Source: Lachnospiraceae bacterium
GTDB taxonomy: Bacteria; Bacillota_A; Clostridia; Lachnospirales; Lachnospiraceae
Direction: 5' to 3'
Assembly: GCA_017620345.1 (NCBI GenBank)
Contig: JAFZQP010000078.1
Location: 1 to 15,725 of the forward strand
DNA: 15,725 nucleotides
Shown in pieces: positions 1 to 5,432 of this stretch. The notes below the pieces were generated by a model that was given only the letters and a program-made list of their open reading frames with translations, searched no databases and was not told the DNA's origin. Positions within the stretch are counted from its first letter, which is position 1; every line of letters begins with the position of its first letter. A program made the position numbers and the translations under genes.

Positions 1-1
1 A

Positions 2-913
2 GATCTGTATTCATATCATGAATCATTCCGCGCACCGGATGCCAGGATCCTTGTGGTTGATGATACGAGGATCAATATCATGGTCGTTGTCAACCTTCTG
101 AAGAAGACACAGATAATGATCGATACGGCGCAGAACGGTAACGAAGGCATACTGCTCGCATCGGAGAACAAGTATGATGTGATCCTTCTGGATCAGCGTA
201 TGCCCGGGATGGATGGAACCGAGACGCTGCAACATATAAGGGAACTTGAGAACAAAAAGAATGCTGATACACCTGTTATATGCCTTACTGCAGATGCGAT
301 AAGGGGTGCAAGAGAAAGATACATCTCAGAAGGATTCAATGATTATCTGACCAAGCCTGTCGAGGGTAATGATCTTGAACGGATGCTGATCAAGTATCTT
401 CCTAAGGAGAAAGTCATAACAGATGTTGGCTCCGATTCCGATTCAAATGACGGATCCGATCCCGTTAAGCCGAAAAAGGATGACAGCACAGTATCAGGAA
501 TTGATGCTCTGAAAAAAGAAGGATTCGATATCGAAAGTGCGATGAAGTTCTGTCAGGACAGTGAGGATCTGTATCTTGATGTGCTGACTGAATTTGCCAA
601 CGAATATGATACAAGAGGCGGAAAGCTTGAGAGTTATTTCAGCGACAAAAACTGGAGCGAGTACGGGACACTGATCCATGCCGTCAAGAGTTCCTCCAAG
701 ATAATAGGAGCGATGGAACTGTCGGAACTGGCATTAAAGCTTGAGGAAGCATCAAAGAAAGGTGATGCGGCATTTGTTGAACTCGAACACGGTAATGCCA
801 TGCAAAAATACAGGGATGTTTGCGATAAGATAAGGCGGGCACTGGGTATAGGAGATGCACCGGCTACTGATGACGATGATGAAATACTCGAATTTGAAGC
901 CTCGGGATCTTAA
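2..913 (+). CDS. Hybrid sensor kinase, C-terminal part (receiver + HPt), 5' partial
   Basis: The reading frame is open from base 2, so the gene continues left of the window. The GTG at 53 is an internal Val codon: upstream in frame lies APDARILVVDD, matching the pre-receiver junction APDARILIVDD of the kinase at 8077. Visible domains are a receiver (acidic pair just after 53, phospho-Asp codon at 191-193 in LLDQRMPG, the conserved Thr in LTAD and Lys in TKPV) and, after an acidic Ser/Asp-rich linker (about 425-490), an HPt domain with the phospho-His codon at 677-679 in HAVKSSS. In such proteins phosphate moves from kinase His to receiver Asp to HPt His, then to a separate response regulator. 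The kinase core and sensor are outside the window. The tail after the HPt is acidic. The stop is TAA. No terminator was found before the promoter at 938. Family assignment is firm; the signal and target are unknown. Confidence 0.93.
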   Translation, partial: DLYSYHESFRAPDARILVVDDTRINIMVVVNLLKKTQIMIDTAQNGNEGILLASENKYDVILLDQRMPGMDGTETLQHIRELENKKNADTPVICLTADAIRGARERYISEGFNDYLTKPVEGNDLERMLIKYLPKEKVITDVGSDSDSNDGSDPVKPKKDDSTVSGIDALKKEGFDIESAMKFCQDSEDLYLDVLTEFANEYDTRGGKLESYFSDKNWSEYGTLIHAVKSSSKIIGAMELSELALKLEEASKKGDAAFVELEHGNAMQKYRDVCDKIRRALGIGDAPATDDDDEILEFEASGS

Positions 914-937
914 ATATCGCCGACAGGGAATTTTCGG

Positions 938-966
938 TTGACAGATATGCGGGCAGCCTTTATGAT
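938..966 (+). promoter_or_regulatory. Sigma-A promoter of the phe attenuator / pheA-aroF operon
   Basis: The -35 box TTGACA (938-943) and the -10 box TATGAT (961-966) are separated by exactly 17 bases. This is one mismatch from the full housekeeping consensus. Transcription should start near 973, giving a leader RNA of about 170 nt to the end of the attenuator terminator and about 225 nt to the pheA start. It lies only 25 bases after the stop of the kinase gene. Confidence 0.88.
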
Positions 967-997
967 ATCATTTAGTGATCATAAGGAAAGAGATAAC

Positions 998-1081
998 ATG
1001 AGCAGATCAACGAATATAACAACATCATCATTCGCATTTTTCTTTACCTTTACGTCGGACCGATGTAAGGGCACTTTTTGA
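998..1081 (+). CDS. Phenylalanine leader peptide (pheL-like), 27 aa
   Basis: A 27-codon frame starts at ATG 998, with an AAGGAAAG ribosome binding site at 983-990, and stops at TGA 1079-1081. Six of the 27 residues are Phe: codons 12, 14, 15, 16, 18 and 27. Codons 12-18 read FAFFFTF. The same run occurs in the E. coli PheL leader peptide that controls pheA (established knowledge). The peptide itself should have no function; its translation senses charged tRNA-Phe. The Phe cluster lies just before and into the 5' arm of the 1:2 hairpin (1047-1071), where a ribosome stalled at the first Phe codons would break that hairpin and free segment 2. The next gene encodes prephenate dehydratase, the Phe-branch enzyme. 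The short frame has no homology support beyond the motif, so the call rests on Phe density, ribosome binding site, promoter, RNA folds and gene context together. Confidence 0.87.
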   Translation: MSRSTNITTSSFAFFFTFTSDRCKGTF

Positions 1082-1142
1082 TGCGAAGATCATTAAAGAG
1101 CACTTACAGGCGGTCCGGAACAGATAACCGGGCCGCCTTTTT
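1047..1142 (+). promoter_or_regulatory. Ribosome-mediated phenylalanine attenuator (1:2, 2:3 and 3:4 structures)
   Basis: Three mutually exclusive helices can be drawn by hand. The 1:2 hairpin pairs 1047-1057 with 1061-1071: 11 pairs, two of them G-U, with a 3-nt loop. The antiterminator (2:3) pairs 1056-1062 (cggaccg) with 1111-1117 (cggtccg), and 1064-1069 (tgtaag) with 1103-1108 (cttaca): 13 pairs with a small internal loop. The terminator (3:4) pairs 1109-1118 with 1128-1137. Forming 2:3 uses the 5' arm of the terminator, so the two exclude each other. Expected logic: with low Phe-tRNA the ribosome stalls at the leader Phe codons, 1:2 is disrupted, 2:3 forms and pheA-aroF is transcribed. 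With ample Phe, or no translation, the terminator forms. Energies were not calculated. Confidence 0.86.
1109..1142 (+). terminator. Rho-independent attenuator terminator
   Basis: A 10-bp stem (1109-1118 with 1128-1137, nine Watson-Crick pairs plus one G-U) encloses a 9-nt loop and is followed directly by five T (1138-1142). It lies 55 bases before the pheA start codon, so it would stop transcription before the structural genes. It is the 3:4 element of the attenuator. Confidence 0.9.
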
Positions 1143-1197
1143 GATGCATACAGGATCATAATGCAACGCTTAAACAAAAAAGGAGAAAAGCAAAGTC

Positions 1198-1758
1198 ATG
1201 AAGAAAGTGGCATACAGCGGTATTGAAGGAGCATTTGCACATGTTGTGGCAAGAAAACTGTTCCCGGATGCGATACATGTGTCATACGAAAACTTCAAAG
1301 AGGCATACAAGGCCGCCGAGACCGGAGAGTGCGATCTCGCGGTACTTCCGATAAGGAACAGTTATGCGGGACCGGTTAAGGAGGTGGCAAAGCTGTTTGA
1401 AGAGGGAAGTCTTCATATCAACGCCGAATATGATCTTCCGATCACGCAGAACCTTCTTGGCGTTCGCGGCAGCAGACTTTCCGATATCAAAAAAGTCATA
1501 AGCCAGAAAAAAGCCCTTGAACAATGCGACGGATACATAAAAGAAAAAGGTTATGAGATAGAAGAGGCAGAAAATACTGCCGTTGCGGCAAGAGAAGTGG
1601 GGAGACTTCAGAACATTTCGGTAGCCGCGGTAGCAAGCCTGGAGGTAGCCGCGATATACGGTTTGAAGGTGCTTGCTGAGCATATTAACGAACGTGACGA
1701 TAACACGACAAGATTTGTGGTCGTATCACGCAGCGATGAAACTATCAGTTTTCAGTAA
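1198..1758 (+). CDS. pheA: Prephenate dehydratase, catalytic domain only (no ACT domain)
   Basis: Prephenate dehydratase converts prephenate to phenylpyruvate, the committed step to phenylalanine, in the cytoplasm. The 186-residue protein shows the family order: N-terminal AYSGIEGAF, PIRNSYAG at 51-58, SQKKALEQC at 102-110, an AAVASLEVAAIYGL segment near 143-156, and the terminal NTTRF at 169-173 containing the family's catalytic Thr. Length matches the catalytic domain alone: the C-terminal ACT domain that gives Phe feedback inhibition in most family members (about 270-380 aa) is absent, and there is no chorismate mutase domain. Two usual motif residues differ: PIENS reads PIRNS and SHPQAL reads SQKKAL. 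The ribosome binding site AGGAG is at 1181-1185. The gene lies behind a Phe attenuator and 18 bases before the DAHP synthase gene. Family is clear; because of the substitutions, activity is likely but not certain. Confidence 0.88.
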   Translation: MKKVAYSGIEGAFAHVVARKLFPDAIHVSYENFKEAYKAAETGECDLAVLPIRNSYAGPVKEVAKLFEEGSLHINAEYDLPITQNLLGVRGSRLSDIKKVISQKKALEQCDGYIKEKGYEIEEAENTAVAAREVGRLQNISVAAVASLEVAAIYGLKVLAEHINERDDNTTRFVVVSRSDETISFQ

Positions 1759-1776
1759 CAGAGAGGAGAAAAGAAA

Positions 1777-2805
1777 ATGGGAATGATGTATGAGAGGCAG
1801 TTGCCGATACCGGCAGAACTTAAGGAGATGTATCCGCTCACGGCGAAGATGAACGAAACGATCCAGCAGAGGAAGGCGGAACTGATATCGATCTTCGAAG
1901 GAAGGCGAAACAATCTGATCCTGATAATAGGACCGTGCTCGGCCGATAACGAAGATTCCGTAATGGACTATATATCCAGGCTCGTGCCTGTTCAGGAGAA
2001 AGTGAAGGATAAGATATTCATCGTTCCGAGGATATATACGAACAAACCGAGAACAACGGCGGAAGGATATAAGGGAATGCTGCACCAGCCCGATCCGACC
2101 GAAAAGCCCAATCTCTTCAAGGGGATCGAGGCTACGAGGCATCTTCATATGCGTGCAGTGATGGAAACGGGATTTGCATGCGCGGACGAAATGCTGTACA
2201 CGGAAAACTACGGCTATCTTGATGATCTGCTCCTGTATGTTGCTGTAGGAGCGCGATCTGTTGAGGACCAGCAGCACAGGCTGACTTCAAGCGGCATAAG
2301 CGTACCCGTTGGAATGAAAAATCCCACCTCGGGAGATTACCGTGTAATGATGAACGCGATAAGCGCGGCGCAGAACGGACACTCGTTCATCTACCGCGGA
2401 TGGCAGGTTCATTCCGACGGAAACAGGCACGCACATGCGATACTGCGCGGTTATACGGACCAGCACGGATCCATGAAACCTAACTATCATTACGAGGATC
2501 TTGTTCGTCTGTGTGACTGTTATGATGAGATGGACCTTGTGAATCCCGGTCTCATTGTAGATACCAATCACTGCAACTCAAATAAGAATCCGTATGAGCA
2601 GAGAAGAATAGTCAAGGAAGTACTCCATTCAGCAAGACATGATGAACGTATCGCTTCAATTCTTAAGGGATTCATGATAGAGAGCTACATAGAAGACGGT
2701 GCCCAGGAACCCGGCGCAGGATGCTACGGAAAATCGATCACGGATCCATGCCTTGGCTGGGAGAAAACAGAAAAGCTCATATACGAAATAGCGGAACTTC
2801 TGTGA
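1777..2805 (+). CDS. aroF: 3-deoxy-7-phosphoheptulonate (DAHP) synthase, class I AroFGH type
   Basis: This enzyme condenses phosphoenolpyruvate and erythrose 4-phosphate to DAHP, the first step of the shikimate pathway. The 342-residue protein is full length for the E. coli AroF/AroG/AroH subfamily (about 350 aa). Conserved motifs include GPCSAD near residue 52, PRTTAEGYKG near 91, VGARSVEDQQHR near 157, GMKNPTSG near 179, AHAILRG near 219, DTNHCNSNKN near 262 and SITDPCLGWE near the C-terminus. These carry the metal and PEP-binding residues known in the family (Cys of GPCS, His of the DxxH motif, the Lys and Arg of KNPTSG and GARS). The start ATG follows a GAGAGGAGAAAAG ribosome binding site. 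It is cotranscribed with pheA, so the attenuator would set both entry into the pathway and the Phe branch. Which of Phe, Tyr or Trp inhibits the enzyme cannot be read with confidence. Confidence 0.95.
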   Translation: MGMMYERQLPIPAELKEMYPLTAKMNETIQQRKAELISIFEGRRNNLILIIGPCSADNEDSVMDYISRLVPVQEKVKDKIFIVPRIYTNKPRTTAEGYKGMLHQPDPTEKPNLFKGIEATRHLHMRAVMETGFACADEMLYTENYGYLDDLLLYVAVGARSVEDQQHRLTSSGISVPVGMKNPTSGDYRVMMNAISAAQNGHSFIYRGWQVHSDGNRHAHAILRGYTDQHGSMKPNYHYEDLVRLCDCYDEMDLVNPGLIVDTNHCNSNKNPYEQRRIVKEVLHSARHDERIASILKGFMIESYIEDGAQEPGAGCYGKSITDPCLGWEKTEKLIYEIAELL

Positions 2806-2821
2806 AAAAGGACATAAAACA

Positions 2822-2905
2822 TGCAGGTAGAGGGACTTGAACCCTCAAGTGGTTACCCACGGCAGATTTTGAGTCTGCTGCGTCTGCCAATTCCGCCATA
2901 CCTGC
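2822..2905 (-). tRNA. tRNA-Leu (anticodon CAA)
   Basis: Read on the - strand this is an 84-nt class II tRNA. The acceptor stem GCAGGTA/TACCTGC pairs 2905-2899 with 2829-2823 and is followed by discriminator A at 2822. The anticodon loop CTCAAAA is at 2873-2867 on a 5-bp GCAGA/TCTGC stem, giving anticodon CAA (2871-2869), which reads UUG. A long variable arm (GTGGGTAACCAC) and a GGTTCAAGTCC T-arm are present. CCA is not encoded: TGT follows the discriminator. The gene is convergent with aroF, whose stop codon is only 16 bases away. Confidence 0.97.
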
Positions 2906-2916
2906 TAACGCCCCTA

Positions 2917-2945
2917 ATATTATCATATCCCGCCCCATGTTTCAA
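2917..2945 (-). promoter_or_regulatory. Promoter of tRNA-Leu
   Basis: On the - strand, TTGAAA (2945-2940) and TAATAT (2922-2917) are spaced by 17 bases. Transcription would start near 2910, a few bases before the mature tRNA 5' end at 2905. A single tRNA with its own near-consensus promoter is normal; the placement supports both calls. Confidence 0.72.
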
Positions 2946-2977
2946 TGCCGGTATTTGATGTAAAAAAAACGCAGTAA

Positions 2978-3003
2978 TGGTATAATATTAACCTGTATGG
3001 AGG
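2978..3003 (+). promoter_or_regulatory. Extended -10 promoter and ribosome binding site for the 3013-15725 gene run
   Basis: TGG-TATAAT (2978-2986) is an extended -10 element with a perfect -10 hexamer. The best -35-like hexamer, TTGATG at 2955-2960, sits 20 bases upstream, which is too far to be optimal, so the promoter probably relies on the TGn extension. A strong ribosome binding site GGAGG (2999-3003) follows, leaving a leader of only about 20 nt. This is the only clear promoter seen for the ten-gene run to its right. Confidence 0.72.
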
Positions 3004-3012
3004 AAAACCAAG

Positions 3013-3528
3013 ATGATGGAAGAGATACTGTCACCTGCGGATTGCGCAAAGTGTGAGTTCTGCTGTTCTTTTCGCAGACAGAGCCTTAACCTGACTCCGT
3101 ATTTTGCTGCGGAGAATGTTGATGAGATATGCAGGCTCTATCCCGAGGCACGCTTTAAGACTTTACCGGGCGGTGCGGTAACGATCGATCTTGATGATAA
3201 ATACCAAACGGATGACAGCGAAGAAGAAGCGCTCTGTCCTTTTAACCATACGGGTTGCATACTTCCTGACAACTTAAAGCCATTTGACTGCAAACTATGG
3301 CCCTTCCGGCTGATGAGGGGTGAGAACGGACTGCTGCTGGCTCTCGTTCCAACCTGCCCGTGGATCAAAAAAGATGATCCGGGAAAACTTAAGGAAGTGG
3401 CGATGACTATGGCTAAAGAAGCTGCCCGCTATGCAAAAATACATCCCGAATTGATAATAGATTACAGGGCAGATTATCAGATAATACTGGAAGTGGGAGC
3501 TGCCGAAGGGGAACCGTTACATGGATAA
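3013..3528 (+). CDS. YkgJ-type cysteine cluster protein
   Basis: This 171-residue soluble protein carries the YkgJ/CxxCxxCC signature, C11-xx-C14-xx-C17-C18, followed by CPFNHTGC (C75, C82), FDCKLWPFR (C93) and a further Cys at 115. The family is described as a putative zinc- or iron-chelating domain; the cofactor and reaction are not settled. No signal peptide or membrane segment is visible. GGAGG is spaced 9 bases from the ATG at 3013; a second ATG at 3016 is possible. The 3' end overlaps the next gene by 8 bases, which suggests translational coupling with the DUF2156 protein. Family call is firm; cellular role is unknown. Confidence 0.87.
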   Translation: MMEEILSPADCAKCEFCCSFRRQSLNLTPYFAAENVDEICRLYPEARFKTLPGGAVTIDLDDKYQTDDSEEEALCPFNHTGCILPDNLKPFDCKLWPFRLMRGENGLLLALVPTCPWIKKDDPGKLKEVAMTMAKEAARYAKIHPELIIDYRADYQIILEVGAAEGEPLHG

Positions 3529-4426
3529 GTTGGCTTGGACAACTCCAACCATTGATATATTAAAAGATTTCAGGACTCTTCCGTTCAGAGGAAGTGATAC
3601 ATCTTCTGTCAACATTTTCCTGCTGAGACGTAAGTATAAGCTTGAAGTAGCAGTACATGACGGAGTTTTGTATCGTTACTATCATGGAAAAAACCCAAAC
3701 CGTCAGGGTTACGGGTTCCCTTTATCGTCAGAAGGATTTGATCCTGATAAAGTGTTCCAAATGATCGAAAAGGATGCTAAAGACAGGAAAGGCTTAAGGT
3801 TCTGTCTGTGTGATGAAGGCCAGAAGGAGATCGTGTCCGGGCATTTTGATATAGAATGGCAGACTGAACAGGGAGACAACGATTACATATATGAAGCATC
3901 AAAATGGGTTGATTTTGCGGGCAGAAAATACCATCGACTGAAGCACCGTATCAATTCGTTCAACCGGCTGTATCCGGACGCCCGGTATTATCCGATCAAC
4001 AGCTGGAAACGTCTTGACGATGCGCTTGAGGTGGCGCGTATCTGGCAGGTGGAGCACGTGGAAAAAGGCATGCCGGATGACGAACTTGAAGAAGAACAAA
4101 AAAGCATCCTTGAAGCGGCAAAGTACTGGGATGAACTGGGAATGACGGGCGGCGTACTGTATGTGAACGGCCTTCCAGTTGCCGCTACCATGGCTTCTTT
4201 CCTGTCGACAGACAGCATGGATTTTCATTTTGATAAAGCGATAAGTCCGTTTGCTTCGGCTGGAGCTACCGTTGTATCACGACGGCATTTTGCCGCATCC
4301 GATATAGATCAGGGCAGGCAGTATTACAATCTTGAAGAGGATATGAATATTCCCGGCCTTCGCCAGTCCAAGGAAACCTACAGACCTATGCTTAAGTTTC
4401 CAAAATACTATGGCGAAAAAAAGTGA
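3521..4426 (+). CDS. DUF2156 protein, related to the phosphatidylglycerol lysyltransferase C-terminal domain
   Basis: The 301-residue protein fits the DUF2156 family, which shares a GNAT-like acyltransferase fold with the aminoacyl-transferring domain of MprF. Diagnostic stretches are YIYEASKWVDFAGRKYHRLKHRINSFNRLY at about 122-151 (paired with the usual L.GR.YHKKRN.I..F pattern) and YNLEEDMNIPGLRQSKETYRP at about 269-289 (the usual N.E.D.GI.GLR..K..Y.P pattern). No membrane segments are seen, so it lacks the flippase part of MprF and is probably cytosolic. Members are thought to transfer an acyl or aminoacyl group, but the substrate of stand-alone forms is not established. It overlaps the YkgJ-type gene by 8 bases and is 15 bases before the LytTR gene. 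Family is confident; function is open. Confidence 0.85.
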   Translation: MDKLAWTTPTIDILKDFRTLPFRGSDTSSVNIFLLRRKYKLEVAVHDGVLYRYYHGKNPNRQGYGFPLSSEGFDPDKVFQMIEKDAKDRKGLRFCLCDEGQKEIVSGHFDIEWQTEQGDNDYIYEASKWVDFAGRKYHRLKHRINSFNRLYPDARYYPINSWKRLDDALEVARIWQVEHVEKGMPDDELEEEQKSILEAAKYWDELGMTGGVLYVNGLPVAATMASFLSTDSMDFHFDKAISPFASAGATVVSRRHFAASDIDQGRQYYNLEEDMNIPGLRQSKETYRPMLKFPKYYGEKK

Positions 4427-4441
4427 AGGAAAGACTGACAA

Positions 4442-4903
4442 ATGCAAAACATGGTAGACATCGAATTTATCACAGATGAGAACTGCATTGACCCAAAGGT
4501 GACGATCACGGCAAGCAAGAGGTCGCAGCAGGTTGAGAATATCATCAGTGCCATAGAGAATGTTTCGGAAAATGATTTTCCCCTTATATGTGCAAACGGA
4601 GACGATGGTGTCGAATTCCTGTCACAGCGGGATATTATAAGGGCATATATCAGGAAAAGGCGTGTCTTCATAGAAACCGATAACGGTGTATACACGGTCA
4701 AAAAGAGCCTTCAGTCGCTGGCTGAAGATCTTAACGATTCACGGTTTGTACGTATATCCCAGTCTGAGATAATAAACATATACAAAGTAAAAAGGTTTGA
4801 TATAGATATTGCCGGTACGATCGGCGTGGAGTTTGAAAACGGAACCAAATCCTGGGCATCGAGAAGTTGTGTTAAGGCTGTAAAAGAGATGCTCAGATCG
4901 TGA
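4442..4903 (+). CDS. Stand-alone LytTR DNA-binding regulator
   Basis: This is a 153-residue protein with a C-terminal LytTR domain at roughly 57-152, recognisable by RRVFIETDNGVYTVKKSLQSL at about 73-93, FVRISQSEIINI at 102-113 and a terminal FENGTKSWASRSCVKAVKEML. There is no receiver domain; the first 55 residues are a short alpha/beta N-terminus with no phosphoacceptor motif. Regulators of this kind followed by a DUF3021 membrane protein form LytTR regulatory systems, known from the Streptococcus mutans HdrRM and BrsRM pairs, in which the membrane protein restrains the regulator. The next gene is exactly such a partner, 18 bases downstream. AAGGAAAG precedes the ATG. Such regulators often activate their own operon, but no convincing paired LytTR direct repeat was picked out by eye at the 2978 promoter. 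Confidence 0.9.
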   Translation: MQNMVDIEFITDENCIDPKVTITASKRSQQVENIISAIENVSENDFPLICANGDDGVEFLSQRDIIRAYIRKRRVFIETDNGVYTVKKSLQSLAEDLNDSRFVRISQSEIINIYKVKRFDIDIAGTIGVEFENGTKSWASRSCVKAVKEMLRS

Positions 4904-4921
4904 TATGAAACGGAGAATGAT

Positions 4922-5413
4922 ATGAGTTTTAAGCAAAGAGTGATGATGCTCTCATCCATCGGATTCGGACTGGGTGTGATAGCTGGAACGATAATAGCGG
5001 CGTTTACGGGAACGATCTCACACGGAGGAGAGACACTGTACCTGTGCGCACCGGAGTTCATCGAGGCAGTCGGAGATCCGCTGACCGCGTTTACAATTCA
5101 GGCGGTACTGCTTGGAATATACGGAGTCCTGGCAATGGGAGGATCGGCCGTATACAGCATTGAGAACTGGAGCATTTTAAGATGCACGGTCACACATTAT
5201 CTGACAGTGCTGACAGGAATATATGTGCTGGCATTTTCACTCAGATGGTTTAATATCACTGATACCAAAGCGATACTGATCATGTTTTTGATAATGACGC
5301 CACCGTATTTTCTTATATGGCTCATTAACTATATTTCATATAAATCGGAGATCAGCAAGATCAACAAAGAACTTGAGGATATCAAACTGATGAAAAACAA
5401 GGCTGCAAACTGA
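4922..5413 (+). CDS. DUF3021 four-helix membrane protein, LytTR partner
   Basis: This is a 163-residue integral membrane protein with four hydrophobic segments at about 8-30, 53-75, 90-108 and 116-138, and a charged helical tail (about 140-160) likely in the cytoplasm. Size, topology and position after a LytTR gene fit DUF3021, the membrane half of LytTR regulatory systems. In studied streptococcal pairs the membrane protein antagonises the regulator; the same role is inferred here. The ribosome binding site is CGGAGA, 7 bases from the ATG. The gap to the next kinase gene is 19 bases. The signal it senses is unknown. Confidence 0.83.
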   Translation: MSFKQRVMMLSSIGFGLGVIAGTIIAAFTGTISHGGETLYLCAPEFIEAVGDPLTAFTIQAVLLGIYGVLAMGGSAVYSIENWSILRCTVTHYLTVLTGIYVLAFSLRWFNITDTKAILIMFLIMTPPYFLIWLINYISYKSEISKINKELEDIKLMKNKAAN

Positions 5414-5432
5414 ACCTTGCGGATATTATCTT

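Noticed and set aside
53..913. Stand-alone response regulator starting at GTG 53
   Set aside because: The frame is open to base 2 and encodes APDARILVVDD, the same junction as in a full hybrid kinase, so GTG 53 is an internal Val codon.
1071..1080. Early terminator at the first run of five T in the leader
   Set aside because: The 1:2 hairpin ends at 1071 and three non-T bases separate it from the T run (1075-1079), which also encodes the end of the leader peptide. It is more likely a pause hairpin, although weak early termination cannot be excluded.
914..1197. T-box riboswitch before pheA
   Set aside because: No conserved T-box core (TGG.ACCGCG-like stretch) or specifier stem was seen; the Phe-rich frame and three nested helices explain the region better.
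1726..2277. Antisense frame (183 codons) across the start of aroF
   Set aside because: It overlaps conserved DAHP synthase motifs on the other strand and shows no family features.
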